The notes beneath the pieces were generated by a model that worked only from the letters and a program-made list of their open reading frames with translations, was not told where the DNA came from and made no database searches. Made by a program: the position numbers and the translations under genes. Positions 1 through 9,849 of a stretch of DNA of 64,000 nucleotides are shown piece after piece. Source of the DNA: Planctomycetota bacterium (lineage in GTDB: Bacteria > Planctomycetota > UBA11346); assembly GCA_016745075.1 (NCBI GenBank), contig JADGDD010000001.1, forward strand, positions 1,489,125-1,553,124, written 5' to 3'. Position 1 is the stretch's first letter. Each line of letters begins with the position of its first letter.

Positions 1-203
1 TCGATATTTTCGATATACCGGCCACCTTCAAATAATTCGATACGACCAACCAATGCGCGACGTCCACTAACGGGGTCATCACTCATTTTTTGCAAGCGCT
101 TACCAGAAGATAATTGGTCTTGTAATTCAGAAACACGAGAAAGGTTGCGTTGCGTATTTTCAAAGACATTACGCTGCATATTTAATAAGGTAACGCGGCT
201 CAT
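1..203 (-). CDS. flgL: Flagellar hook-associated protein 3 (FlgL), 5' part only
   Basis: The first 67 residues are visible, beginning MSRVTLLNMQRNVFENTQRN; the gene runs off the left edge. FlgL forms the hook-filament junction together with FlgK, outside the cell. The segment has the flagellin-like N-terminal D0 pattern, with QDQLSSGKRLQKMSDDP matching the conserved SSGxRIxxxSDDP motif of FlgL and flagellins. The start codon lies 12 bp after the flgK stop codon, so the two form a flgK-flgL operon. The ATG is preceded by AGGAGTATT, a good ribosome site. Only the start can be judged. Confidence 0.9.
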   Translation of the reverse strand, partial: MSRVTLLNMQRNVFENTQRNLSRVSELQDQLSSGKRLQKMSDDPVSGRRALVGRIELFEGGRYIENI

Positions 204-215
204 AATACTCCTCCT

Positions 216-2681
216 TTACGCCAATATACCCATAAGGGTATCTATATTTTCTCGGGCAACGCTCACGATACGAGCAGCCGCAGCATAGGCATTTTGCTGC
301 AAAATTAACAAACCAACTTCTTCATCAATAGATACCCCAGACATTTCTTCACGTTGGTTTTGCAAACTCGCTTGAACAAGATCTTGGCCTTGTGACAAGG
401 TGTCATTTTGTCGCACCAAGGAAGCTACGTCAGAAACCTGAGATTGATAAAAATCATCCAAGGTTGTATTTTCTGAGCCAAACGATTCTGCACGCCGAAC
501 AGCAATAAGATCAAGAACGCTGGAGTTATCGCCAGGAGCACGCGTTTTAGCCACCCCCAAACGTGTGGGGTTATCAAGTAGGTTTTGGACCACAGATATA
601 TCTGAAGCACCAGAACCAGAAAACATCGTATTGATGCCAAGGGCAGACAAAACACCGGCTTGGTCTGGTTGACCATCTACGGTATAATCAATTTGTTCAC
701 CGATACTCAAATCACCTTCATCAAAAACAATGTACACCCCATCTGCAATTTCAACGGGATCACCAGCACGAAGGTCTTCATTCAATACGACTTGTCGTGA
801 TTGTTTAATCGGGCCACCTTCTGGGCCAGAATACCAGGACACTTCAATCACTGGAGGACTATTCAAATCTGAAGCCCCTATAGTGCCACCAGTCAGTACA
901 TTTACAGACCATGGACGTGATGGATCAAAACCATGAGAACCAGTATAGCGACCTTTAACGGTAAAACCGGCATTGCCATTCGTCCATTGTGAACTTTGAG
1001 TAAACGCAGCAGTGCCAGTGGCATCAAAATCTACACCAAAGCTCTCACCATCTTGGTAATTGGCTGCGCCAGTCGTGTAGGATAAAGTAAGCCCACCCAC
1101 AACCGCAGGACCAGCAGCAGTTAAATCTATGGTACTAAAGCCTGGGCCAGGATATGGTACTCGTTGTCCAGATACTGGATCATGGCCAAACACCAGTAAT
1201 TCTGTACCGCCATTTTGCACTTCAAAAACCAAACGGTTATCAACCAACGCTGCATCCGTACCAGTTACAGATACATCTGGCGCTGACCACGCTGCATCTG
1301 TTGGCCGTGTATCTAGCGAAGTACTAAAATCTATACTATGAGAGCTATCAGTTGCTAATTGCAATTTCACTCCGTCGCTCACTGCAACAGCTTTAGCGGT
1401 AACATTGCCAACCCCGCCATTCTGTGATGGGTACAAAGTCCAGCCGCCCCCTCGCCCTGTGTTAATAGCTGAAACAAGATCTGCTAATGAGCGACCTGCT
1501 TCGGTAATACCGGTACCAGCTTCGTAACGAAGCGTATATTTTTCTGCAACGCCGGTATCATTGTTAAAAACGTTCATCGTCATATTTTGTGGTACAGTCG
1601 CACCAGAAGCGTCAACAAATGATGGTTGAAAATCTGCCGAAATACCAACATCACCAACAACCGCTTCTGCCATGGCTACAGCATCAAGATTGGTGTGTAA
1701 TAAAGAAACCGGAATAGTACGCGCCGAGTTATGAAGCGGTTCATTATAAGAATGGCTTAAACTGGTTGCATTAACCGCGTTGAATTCACGAATAACACTT
1801 TGCGCCATTTCATCAAGATCAGACAACACATTGGGGATAGTCGTTCCGGACAATTCTACAATCGCACCAAAACTACCGCCACCGGGATTAATAACTTCAC
1901 CGTTTTCGGCCAAGGTTAGTACAACATTTCCTTCACCAACGATTTTGGTGCCTACCTCTTGATATTCACCCTTTCCAACCAAAACCGTACCAGAAACTTC
2001 AATACGAACCGTCATATCAGAAACATCTTCAATGGCTCGTACATTGAGATGCTGAGAGATATCGTTAACTAAACGATCGCGTTCATCAAGTAAATCATTG
2101 GGAATACGGCCAACCAAGGTTTCTCGTTGTATTTCCCCATTTAATGTTGCCAATTGCTGCGAAAGTACATTTATTTCATTTACTTCTACACGAGCATCTA
2201 AAGCTTGGTTATTACGCATTTGTTCAATACGGCTATGAAGGTTACGAATAGTCGTCGCAAAGGTCTCCAATTGCTGTACCGCACCACCGCGTAGAGCATT
2301 GGATTCCGCATTGTTACTTAAATCTTCAAATGAGGCAAACACTTGATTGATAACCGCAGACAAACCGCCATCACTCGGTTCATTGTAAACCATTTCTAAG
2401 TCGCCCAATGTTTTACCCATTGTTTCCAAGCGTCCAGATTCAGAAAATGTTTGGCGCAAACGCTCTGTTAACAGAGTATCTGCCGTGCGACGAACAGCGG
2501 TAATTTCTACACCACGACCAATACTGCCAACGGCTGTCTTTTCTGGAATCGGTGAACTCATATCCACCGTTTGTCGTGAATACCCAGGAGTTCCGGCATT
2601 TGCAATGTTATGACTGGTTACTTGCATGGCCCGATTGTGGGTCTGTAACGCTGATAAACCGATAAGTAAGGAATCTGCCAT
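216..2681 (-). CDS. flgK: Flagellar hook-associated protein 1 (FlgK)
   Basis: FlgK is the first hook-filament junction protein, exported by the flagellar type III system. I chose the ATG giving MADSLLIGLSALQTHNRAMQ. The frame stays open 17 codons further upstream, but that extension reads as low-complexity leader, and AGAGAGAG lies just before the chosen ATG. The N-terminus carries the rod/hook signature SHNIANAGTPGYSRQ (about residues 22-36). The C-terminus has the matching amphipathic D0 helix (GLLILQQNAYAAAARIVSVA). At 821 residues it is much longer than the roughly 550 of enterobacterial FlgK; the extra length lies in the variable central domain (about residues 300-700), exposed on the filament junction. 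flgL follows 12 bp downstream. Confidence 0.96.
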   Translation of the reverse strand: MADSLLIGLSALQTHNRAMQVTSHNIANAGTPGYSRQTVDMSSPIPEKTAVGSIGRGVEITAVRRTADTLLTERLRQTFSESGRLETMGKTLGDLEMVYNEPSDGGLSAVINQVFASFEDLSNNAESNALRGGAVQQLETFATTIRNLHSRIEQMRNNQALDARVEVNEINVLSQQLATLNGEIQRETLVGRIPNDLLDERDRLVNDISQHLNVRAIEDVSDMTVRIEVSGTVLVGKGEYQEVGTKIVGEGNVVLTLAENGEVINPGGGSFGAIVELSGTTIPNVLSDLDEMAQSVIREFNAVNATSLSHSYNEPLHNSARTIPVSLLHTNLDAVAMAEAVVGDVGISADFQPSFVDASGATVPQNMTMNVFNNDTGVAEKYTLRYEAGTGITEAGRSLADLVSAINTGRGGGWTLYPSQNGGVGNVTAKAVAVSDGVKLQLATDSSHSIDFSTSLDTRPTDAAWSAPDVSVTGTDAALVDNRLVFEVQNGGTELLVFGHDPVSGQRVPYPGPGFSTIDLTAAGPAVVGGLTLSYTTGAANYQDGESFGVDFDATGTAAFTQSSQWTNGNAGFTVKGRYTGSHGFDPSRPWSVNVLTGGTIGASDLNSPPVIEVSWYSGPEGGPIKQSRQVVLNEDLRAGDPVEIADGVYIVFDEGDLSIGEQIDYTVDGQPDQAGVLSALGINTMFSGSGASDISVVQNLLDNPTRLGVAKTRAPGDNSSVLDLIAVRRAESFGSENTTLDDFYQSQVSDVASLVRQNDTLSQGQDLVQASLQNQREEMSGVSIDEEVGLLILQQNAYAAAARIVSVARENIDTLMGILA

Positions 2682-2747
2682 AGCTCTCTCTGTTAGTCGC
2701 TCTCGAAGAAGTAGACGCACAGACTGTGCCAAAGCACTAACGCAAAA

Positions 2748-2770
2748 AGGACAGAGCTAAGCTCTGTCCT
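2748..2770. terminator. Bidirectional intrinsic terminator after the Gld-like operon
   Basis: Perfect inverted repeat AGGACAGAGCT / AGCTCTGTCCT around a single central base. It is followed by TTTTCTTT on the plus strand and TTTTT on the minus strand. It sits between the DUF4340 gene stop and flgK, so it should end the minus-strand ABC operon before flgK. Confidence 0.85.
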
Positions 2771-2799
2771 TTTCTTTACTTATACATAATTTACCGAAG

Positions 2800-4122
2800 T
2801 TACGGAGTTGTCGGCACTGGGGCTGCTGTTTCTTTTTTCTCTATCGCTTTGAAGCAGGACTCTAAGCTTGGCTTCAAGTCAAAATAGTCGCTGTTTTCAA
2901 CAACGTAGAAATACTTGGAATAACGAGCATTCAGTTGCTCTGCCTCTTCTGTGCCTTCTTTTTCATGATCTTCTATGCTTTTCTTGCCTTCTGTTTTCGG
3001 TTCTTCACCCTCAGCAGGAGCAACGGGGGTTGGTGCATTGACCAAAGCAAGTCGCTCTGCGTCTAGCTCTGGATCGTACTGAACAAAGATAGCGATGTAA
3101 TGGTTTGAGCCATTACTTGGTTCGGTGTTCGCTTCCTCTGTTTTTTCGTCGGTATAGTCTGCTGGGTTTGGCAAATTATCCATGTCGGCATCGGTGGCAA
3201 TTTCACCAAAGAAGACGTGGTAGCGTAGGCCTTTCTTTGTTCCGAAAATAAGCTGACCTTCGTTCCCCATAATACCACCCTTTTGGGTCATAAAGATGCC
3301 GTGTTTACGCATCCACCGTGCGTTGGTATGGAATGGGCGAACACCAACCAAGTCTAATCCTGAAATAGCATTAACAACACGTTGCAGGGTTTCTTTATTG
3401 ACTTCTTGACCTTCTGGGGTGGATGGCGATTCCCATTCTATGTTTTTGTTAAAATTCGTTGCTACACGATTGATAACTTGCATGGTTTTTTCATCAACGC
3501 GATAATCATCTTTCATAATGACGGCAACGTCTGGCAGAGAAACGTCAACCAAGTCACTGTTCACCCAATCTGAAAAGTTATTAGAGAACTGAAAATCAAT
3601 TGCTGCGGTATAAACATCGGAACTTTTGAATTCACGAACATAACGGTTTGCACTATTATCTTCTTGTTGAACACCAATGACCGCATCAATCAAAACTTCG
3701 CCCTGTGCATTTTTTAAGACAACACGTTTGCCACGACCGTCTACACCCTCTGCCGATGGATCATTTACACCCAACTCTGCATAACGGTCTTTGTCATCTG
3801 TGATAAAACGCTCAAATGACACTCCCAATACAGAACCAGCTGTCTTACCAACCTGCTCACCAGCATCTGCTGGGTAATCGTAATGGCTTGGAATAACCCA
3901 TGAGCCATCTTTATAGACCACCTGAAAGGTGTGACCACTTTGTTTTTCTGGGCTCCAAGCAATAACGGCTAGTTCTGATACATCTTCAATAGAGGCATCT
4001 TTCTTGCCGATAATCGCACCTTCACGGTGCTGATTCACTGCAATCACTTCAGTGTTTTGTATCCATGCTGGGTAGAATGTGACTAAAGCAATTATTGCCA
4101 ATATAACGGTTATAGCTTTCAT
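2800..4122 (-). CDS. DUF4340 domain protein, third gene of a Gld-type ABC operon
   Basis: A 440-residue protein with one N-terminal membrane anchor (ITVILAIIALVTFYPAWI, residues 4-21) and a large extracytoplasmic part. The repeated layout, with segments such as KTAGSVLGVSFERFI and WVNSDLVDVSLPDVAVI, is that of DUF4340 proteins. These regularly follow GldF/GldG-type transporter genes. Its ATG overlaps the stop of the upstream permease-GldG gene by 4 bp, so translation is coupled. The C-terminal third is rich in Glu, Lys and Pro and probably flexible. The exact function of DUF4340 is unknown; a role as extracytoplasmic partner of the exporter is inferred from gene order. Confidence 0.8.
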   Translation of the reverse strand: MKAITVILAIIALVTFYPAWIQNTEVIAVNQHREGAIIGKKDASIEDVSELAVIAWSPEKQSGHTFQVVYKDGSWVIPSHYDYPADAGEQVGKTAGSVLGVSFERFITDDKDRYAELGVNDPSAEGVDGRGKRVVLKNAQGEVLIDAVIGVQQEDNSANRYVREFKSSDVYTAAIDFQFSNNFSDWVNSDLVDVSLPDVAVIMKDDYRVDEKTMQVINRVATNFNKNIEWESPSTPEGQEVNKETLQRVVNAISGLDLVGVRPFHTNARWMRKHGIFMTQKGGIMGNEGQLIFGTKKGLRYHVFFGEIATDADMDNLPNPADYTDEKTEEANTEPSNGSNHYIAIFVQYDPELDAERLALVNAPTPVAPAEGEEPKTEGKKSIEDHEKEGTEEAEQLNARYSKYFYVVENSDYFDLKPSLESCFKAIEKKETAAPVPTTP

Positions 4123-6848
4123 TTTTGGCCTCCTTTCTTATCGAACCCTGCTTGCACACGCGCTCGCGCCGCAGGAATATCGCTACGTTCTTTCAGTACG
4201 CGCGTGATAGCTACAAACAAGGTAAAGAGCAAGAGTACCAATGCAGGGATACCGATTGCCATCACCTTAAATACAGTCCGCTTACTCTGAGTTTCGCTTC
4301 GTTGCGCACGAAGAGCCATGCGAATTTCTCTTTGCTCTTCTCTATCTGCCTGACGGTTTTCAATATCAACCACCCGCTGTTCCGAAATCTTTTTTGCTGC
4401 CTCTAATTGTTTACGAGATTGTGCATCCAAGTCAGTTCGTTTTTGGATTGCATCCAAAGCAGCCTGATAACGTTCTTGAGCCTTAGCAAGCTTCGCCTCT
4501 TTTGCTAGACGCGCTTCATCACGAACCTTAGCAACCTCTTCCTCTGTTACAGCAAAATCTTTCTCAAACCAGAGCTGGGTACGATGTTGTGGACGACGAG
4601 AACGCAAAGACACCAGCGTATCATCACCAGCAAGAAAATCGACAGCATTAGCAAGTAATTGAACATTACGAATACCGCCCCACAGCTTTTGTTCTTTGCG
4701 ACTATGACGCGCATCAATGCCACGATAGATTCCATAAAACTGATCGTCTACCATATCAAGATCGGCCATCATAATAACATTGATAGATTGTGCACTTGCT
4801 TTACCAATATCGCTTTCGCCCTCTGCTACAGCCGCACTATCCCATGCACGTTTCATAGTGCCCGTTATACTTACTGCAAGAGATGGCTGCTTGCCATATA
4901 CAGGCTCATAAATTTCCATACGCTGTTGGTTTGGGAAAGCCCCGTAACCTGGAATCTTCATGATATAATCATCAAGTGGCTTCACACCCCATGTGGCATT
5001 TTCTGGCATGCCAATAATTGGGGTCACTTCAACCGTCGTATTTTGCAACGGACGAATAGCACCTGGATATAAGGTCAATAACCACTGCATTCCATTGGTG
5101 ATGGTATGTTTATGAATGCCACCATCTTCGCTATTTGACGACCAAATGAACCCCTTAGGCATTCCAGCAAAGTTTGCTGTTGGTCGATAATTACTCCATA
5201 AACTTTCTTTTTTCTCCATGGCCACGCCAAGCGCGGTAAAGAGTTCTTCCACTTTGCCTTTTTCTGGTGCCGGAGGTGGTTGCATGCCAGGAGACTGTTG
5301 TGGCTGCACACGTTCCCATGATGGTGCAATCATATTACCAGATTGAATCTGCAACCACGGATACGGGTCACACAACAATAAGGTTGGACGGCCTGCCCAA
5401 ATATAATCATGAACATGCACCATTTCTTCTTGAGTTAAACCAGAAACCAATGGCACAACCAACACAGAAATAGATTCTGGAATAGGCATGTCTGGTTGTA
5501 CTTCTTGAATATCATACTGGCGTTCCCACTCCTTCACCACCTGCCATGCTGGCTTGGTTTGCCCAGTTTGGAAATCCATACTTTCGGCCATAGATATTTC
5601 GGTCTTCAAGACACCGAGCACAGGCAGTTTTTCCTCAACACGGCCATCTATAGTACGAATACAACGAATAAGTTCATATTCGACAGACAGACCCGGTTCA
5701 AAATAATCGACGCGTTGACTATAGCCACCACTGCTAATGGTTGCCCCAAGGAACATATCAATGACGTCCTTGCCCATAACCGTTTCTGCAACAACTTGGC
5801 GGGGGTTAATGTTGTAGTGTTCTTGTGCGCGGCGACCAATTTCATCAAGCGCGTCTTCTGGGCGATGGATACGAACAACAACTTTTCCATTCGCATTTCG
5901 TTTAATAGCCTGAACCACATCCAATACTTCACGGGCTTTTAGTGCCATTTCTGTTGGGTCACTTGGGATGTCTGCATTTACAAAGACATCCAATCTCACT
6001 TGGTGTTCAAGATTGCCAAGAATATCTTTACTGGCTTCACCTATTGATGAAATACCATCAGAAGAAACATCTACATCCCAATAAGAACGCATGGCCCAAC
6101 GACCACAGTTGACAGCAATAACCACGGCCAAAATAACGTTGATGATTTGCACAACAGTATTACCGCCACGATCCGCACGCCAACGTTGTGAGGCCAGCCA
6201 GATAATACTTAAGGCTACACCAACTACAGCTACACCAATAGCAATGAGCACGCCACCAAAGCTAACAACACCGCGTTGAAACGGTTCCATCCAATCAATA
6301 ACGTCACCGATACCAACCAACGCAGCACAATAAATAAAGCCAAGCACAAAGGCAATAACCGCAGAACCAGCCTGTACACTTGCTAACAAAGATGCCGCAG
6401 CAAAGATGAGACCGCAGAACCACCACGCAACATAGTTGCTTAATACCAAACCAATATCTGGGTCACCAAGAACCATTAATACAACAAGATTACTCAAGTT
6501 ACACAACAAAGCGATAGTGAAAAAAGAGGTAATGGCAGCCAGTTTACCAAGCACAACATCTGCTGCGTTGACTGGTAAGGTTAGCAATAATTCATCTGTA
6601 CCATTTTCTTTTTCTTGGGTCCAAGCGCCCATAGAAAGAGCGGGCAATAATACCGCTAACAAAATTGGCATGTAGTCGAGCGTTTTGCCAAGATCAGTAA
6701 TGTTTGTTTTGTAGAATTCTTCAGGCAAAAAGCTGATGGCGCCCGTTACCACAACAAACACAAGAATAAAAATATACCCAACCGGGTTCACAAGAAAGTC
6801 ACTCAACTGACGACGAGTAACAGCACACAGAGCAGCGGGATTAATCAT
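4119..6848 (-). CDS. ABC-2 permease fused to GldG-like extracytoplasmic domain
   Basis: A 909-residue fusion. Residues about 18-240 are an ABC-2 type permease with about six hydrophobic segments and the motif WTQEKENGTDELLLTLPV, typical of GldF-like subunits. After a further membrane segment (about 235-255), residues about 270-720 form a GldG/ABC_transp_aux type domain. It includes a stretch (VLVVPLVSGLTQEEM ... GRPTLLLCDPYP) resembling the GATase-like fold of that family. A charged coiled coil (about 780-860) leads to a last membrane helix (VMAIGIPALVLLLFTLFVAI). In Bacteroidetes GldF and GldG are separate and needed for gliding; outside them the role is usually unknown. It overlaps both neighbours by 4 bp. 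Confidence 0.85.
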   Translation of the reverse strand: MINPAALCAVTRRQLSDFLVNPVGYIFILVFVVVTGAISFLPEEFYKTNITDLGKTLDYMPILLAVLLPALSMGAWTQEKENGTDELLLTLPVNAADVVLGKLAAITSFFTIALLCNLSNLVVLMVLGDPDIGLVLSNYVAWWFCGLIFAAASLLASVQAGSAVIAFVLGFIYCAALVGIGDVIDWMEPFQRGVVSFGGVLIAIGVAVVGVALSIIWLASQRWRADRGGNTVVQIINVILAVVIAVNCGRWAMRSYWDVDVSSDGISSIGEASKDILGNLEHQVRLDVFVNADIPSDPTEMALKAREVLDVVQAIKRNANGKVVVRIHRPEDALDEIGRRAQEHYNINPRQVVAETVMGKDVIDMFLGATISSGGYSQRVDYFEPGLSVEYELIRCIRTIDGRVEEKLPVLGVLKTEISMAESMDFQTGQTKPAWQVVKEWERQYDIQEVQPDMPIPESISVLVVPLVSGLTQEEMVHVHDYIWAGRPTLLLCDPYPWLQIQSGNMIAPSWERVQPQQSPGMQPPPAPEKGKVEELFTALGVAMEKKESLWSNYRPTANFAGMPKGFIWSSNSEDGGIHKHTITNGMQWLLTLYPGAIRPLQNTTVEVTPIIGMPENATWGVKPLDDYIMKIPGYGAFPNQQRMEIYEPVYGKQPSLAVSITGTMKRAWDSAAVAEGESDIGKASAQSINVIMMADLDMVDDQFYGIYRGIDARHSRKEQKLWGGIRNVQLLANAVDFLAGDDTLVSLRSRRPQHRTQLWFEKDFAVTEEEVAKVRDEARLAKEAKLAKAQERYQAALDAIQKRTDLDAQSRKQLEAAKKISEQRVVDIENRQADREEQREIRMALRAQRSETQSKRTVFKVMAIGIPALVLLLFTLFVAITRVLKERSDIPAARARVQAGFDKKGGQK

Positions 6849-7594
6849 GCGGTGGCTCCTTCTGTTTTCGTGAGTTCATAGAATCGATCTTCAAGACCTG
6901 CATGTTCAGTCAGTTCACTTGGTGTTCCGTCAAAACGGATACGACCTTCACTAATGAGCACAACACGCGTTGCTATGGCTTCAACCTCTTGAAGAATGTG
7001 TGTTGATAAAAGAATGGTTTTATCTTTCGCCAAATCTTTTATTAACTGACGAACAATACGGATTTGGTTTGGATCTAAGCCGGAAGTGGGCTCATCCATG
7101 ATTAACACTTTCGGATCATGGATGATAGACTGCGCAAGCCCCACGCGTTGGCGGAAACCTTTCGATAACTTATGGATAGCTTTGTGCCAAACCTCTCCAA
7201 GCTGGCATTGCTCTGCCACACGATCTAAAGCACTTTTTAAAGCAGCTCCTTTTATACCACGAGTTTCACCAATAAAACGGAGAAATGACGACGGGGTCAT
7301 TGTTGGATACAGCGGACCATTTTCTGGCAAATACCCAAGCACCTTGCTGGCCTCCAAACGCTGTTCGTAAACATCGTAGCCAGCGATACTGGCATTTCCT
7401 GCACTTGGCGCGAGGTAGCCAGTAAGGATCTTCATTGTGGTAGATTTACCAGCACCGTTTGGCCCCAAAAAGGCCGTAATCGAGCCTTGGTCAACGGTGA
7501 AGTTAACATCTTCTATGGCGGTAAATTGACCATAGTACTTACAGAGCCCTTCTGCTACTATCTGTGAGGTAGACTGGGCGGTGTGTTCAGACAT
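6845..7594 (-). CDS. ABC transporter ATP-binding protein (GldA-like)
   Basis: A 249-residue ATPase of an ABC-2 exporter. Walker A GPNGAGKSTT, signature LSKGFRQRVGLAQ, Walker B VLIMDEPTSGLDPNQ and switch histidine LLSTHIL are all present. The second part of the signature reads SKGFRQR rather than SGGQ, which is common in the GldA/NatA group. AAGGAG lies 8 bases before the ATG. It is the first gene of the operon with the fused permease-GldG and the DUF4340 protein, and supplies the energy for that membrane complex on the cytoplasmic side. The substrate cannot be read from the sequence. Confidence 0.93.
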   Translation of the reverse strand: MSEHTAQSTSQIVAEGLCKYYGQFTAIEDVNFTVDQGSITAFLGPNGAGKSTTMKILTGYLAPSAGNASIAGYDVYEQRLEASKVLGYLPENGPLYPTMTPSSFLRFIGETRGIKGAALKSALDRVAEQCQLGEVWHKAIHKLSKGFRQRVGLAQSIIHDPKVLIMDEPTSGLDPNQIRIVRQLIKDLAKDKTILLSTHILQEVEAIATRVVLISEGRIRFDGTPSELTEHAGLEDRFYELTKTEGATA

Positions 7595-7756
7595 ACGAAC
7601 TCCTTCATCTAGTTGCGGAACTGACGAAAGACGACGCGGTACTGCGTAGCTTTCATCTTAATTGATTGAGAGAGATACCGCACTTCTGCTGAGGTGCAAG
7701 CCTGCTTGCCTCTGCTATAACACTCTTAGCATGCACAGCTTACAAAAGGAGAGCCT

Positions 7757-8182
7757 ATGAACTTTGACGTGAGCCGCGACTTTCTCGACGGTATTTTGCT
7801 CCAACACCCAACAACAAACGACAAACAGCAGCAAGAAATTCGTGCAAATGCTGATTTGCAATTCTTACCATCAAGCCCAGATAAGACCATGCACACCGCC
7901 GTAATTCGCCTGACCATTCAGTTTGCTGATGCTGAACAACCCATCGCTCAAGGTGGCTGGCGCTTCCTCTTTAGCAGTGATGAAGCATGGGACGCCAAAG
8001 AAGACGGACAAAATCCGTTCCTTCGCCAACTCTTGGTTGCTGGTTCCAGCAAACTCTTAGCCGTATTAAACCCACTCTGTATGCATGCCAATATGCCATT
8101 ACTACCCATAGATGCTGCCAAAATGTTTGCCAATGCACCGGCTCAAGAAGGCGGCGCTCCTGCGGAATCAAGCAACGAATAA
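7757..8182 (+). CDS. Small cytoplasmic protein, possibly SecB-like
   Basis: A 141-residue protein without membrane segments, preceded by AAAAGGAG. The central part has alternating beta-strand patterns (TAVIRLTIQFADA). The C-terminal part (NPFLRQLLVAGSSKL ... MPLLPIDAAKMFANA) resembles the last helix region of SecB, where a segment like PPLxLxPVNFDALY ends the fold. Overall similarity is weak and the acidic SecB surface is not obvious, so the SecB assignment is tentative. It is the first gene before cmoB, 25 bp apart, and probably cotranscribed. A profile search against SecB (PF02556) would decide. Confidence 0.45.
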   Translation: MNFDVSRDFLDGILLQHPTTNDKQQQEIRANADLQFLPSSPDKTMHTAVIRLTIQFADAEQPIAQGGWRFLFSSDEAWDAKEDGQNPFLRQLLVAGSSKLLAVLNPLCMHANMPLLPIDAAKMFANAPAQEGGAPAESSNE

Positions 8183-8207
8183 AAAAAGCAGAGAGTAAAA
8201 CAAAGCC

Positions 8208-9161
8208 ATGTTGCTTGATGATTGCGCATTTAAAATCTACGAAGACCGCGAAGCACTTGCGGCCATAGAGCGCAAATCCGCACATATCATTACAACAGGT
8301 AATGGCCCGACATTCCAACAACTGCTTGATGCCTGCCCCGAAGCGTTGGCATCAAGCGTGGATTGTCACACCGGCTGCATACGTATTGGTGAACCCGAAG
8401 ATATTTCTGATACACAACGCATGCTGCTACGGAAGAACCTACTCCAACTGGCTCCGTGGCGCAAAGGCCCATTCCAGCTCTTTGGCCTCGATATAGATTG
8501 TGAATGGCGTTCTGACTGGAAATGGGAACGGCTTGCTCAACACATAAGTTCTCTGGAAGGCAAACGCATATTAGATATTGGCTCATCCAATGGCTATTAC
8601 CTTATGCGTATGGCTGCTGAAAAACCACAAGTTGCTTTAGGCGTTGAACCCTTCCTCAAACATCATTTCCAGTTTATGGCCCTCCAACGCTATGCTCAAA
8701 TCCCGCACATACATAGCTTGCCGATACGCCTAGAAGACCTGCCACCACTCACGAGCTATTTTGATACGCTCTTTTGTATGGGCATACTCTACCATCGTAG
8801 ATCACCATTAGACTTCCTTGTGCAGATGCGTGATTATTTACGCCCTGGCGGAGAACTCGTTTTGGAAACACTCACCATAGACGGCGCAGATGACACCGTA
8901 CTCTGCCCGCCTACACGGTACGCAAAAATGCATAACTGTTTTTTCCTGCCGACAGATACCTGCCTACAACACTGGCTGGAACGCTGTAAATTTAAAAACG
9001 TTCGCATTGTTGATGTGTCTGTGACCTCCGCAGAGGAACAACGCAATACTGAATGGGTACAAAGCGAAAGTTTGACCGACTTCCTAGATGACAACGACCC
9101 AACCCGTACCATTGAAGGTCTTCCCGCACCGCGCCGCACTCTGATTATTGCCAATACATGA
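8208..9161 (+). CDS. cmoB: tRNA U34 carboxymethyltransferase CmoB
   Basis: CmoB transfers the carboxymethyl group of carboxy-S-adenosylmethionine to 5-hydroxyuridine-34 of tRNAs, giving cmo5U. This 317-residue protein shows the family's linker PWRKGPFQLFGLDIDCEWRS, the Rossmann motif ILDIGSSNGYY (normally DVGCGNGYY), the YHRRSPLDFL segment and the conserved tail GLPAPRRT. Length matches the family (about 320). CmoA, which makes the cofactor, is not in this window. The stop overlaps the next gene's ATG by 4 bp. Confidence 0.94.
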   Translation: MLLDDCAFKIYEDREALAAIERKSAHIITTGNGPTFQQLLDACPEALASSVDCHTGCIRIGEPEDISDTQRMLLRKNLLQLAPWRKGPFQLFGLDIDCEWRSDWKWERLAQHISSLEGKRILDIGSSNGYYLMRMAAEKPQVALGVEPFLKHHFQFMALQRYAQIPHIHSLPIRLEDLPPLTSYFDTLFCMGILYHRRSPLDFLVQMRDYLRPGGELVLETLTIDGADDTVLCPPTRYAKMHNCFFLPTDTCLQHWLERCKFKNVRIVDVSVTSAEEQRNTEWVQSESLTDFLDDNDPTRTIEGLPAPRRTLIIANT

Positions 9162-9841
9162 TACCAAAGCCACACTATACCACATTTACTGACTGTGTAA
9201 CAGATATGCAGGCCCACCCTGAACGCCTGCATATTATTTTAACCCGTCATGGTCGCACCCATCATAATAAAGAAAAACGCATACAACCGTGGACCCCCGA
9301 TGGTGACTGGTTAATTGATGAAGGAAAGACTGCTGCTAGCCAGCTTGGCAAAACACTTTCCAAGCTTCCACTAGATGCGATATACAGTAGTGATTGGCAC
9401 AGGGCCTTTTTAACCGCCCAACTTATCAACGCCGAACAAACAACACCTCTCACAAGTATTGTTTGCCATAGCGGCCTACGTGATTTTAATTTTGGCGACT
9501 GGTGTGGAAAAATAGCCGCCGACATACGAAAAACACCCGCTGGACAACATATGGATACTGAGCGTCATGCTCTTGTTGCTCCAAACGGTGAAATATTCAT
9601 TGAGTTTCACAAACGCATAGAGCAAGCATTTCAAGACATTCGTTCTCAGCACACAAACGGAAATATACTGCTTGTTTCTCATGCCTATGCTGCACTGTGC
9701 TCTTTACTCGCAGCCCTTGATATTCCTGTGAAGCACAACGCAAACGATAATATTAAAAACACCTCAATTACCATTATCGCTTATGATAACCATACAAACA
9801 AAACCAGCTTGTTATTATATAACGCTCTACCTTCTCGCTGA
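9158..9841 (+). CDS. Histidine phosphatase family protein (phosphoglycerate-mutase fold)
   Basis: A 227-residue protein of the histidine phosphatase superfamily. The catalytic RHG lies in the motif ILTRHGRTHHNKEKRIQP. The second part has YSSDWHRAFLTAQLI and the acid-base region GLRDFNFGDWCG, and the second catalytic His is in LLVSHAYAA. This layout matches small-molecule phosphatases such as CobC or GpmB-like enzymes. Neighbouring genes do not indicate cobalamin synthesis, so the substrate is left open. It overlaps cmoB by 4 bp. About 30 extra N-terminal residues precede the core. Confidence 0.85.
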   Translation: MIPKPHYTTFTDCVTDMQAHPERLHIILTRHGRTHHNKEKRIQPWTPDGDWLIDEGKTAASQLGKTLSKLPLDAIYSSDWHRAFLTAQLINAEQTTPLTSIVCHSGLRDFNFGDWCGKIAADIRKTPAGQHMDTERHALVAPNGEIFIEFHKRIEQAFQDIRSQHTNGNILLVSHAYAALCSLLAALDIPVKHNANDNIKNTSITIIAYDNHTNKTSLLLYNALPSR

Positions 9842-9849
9842 AGACAACC

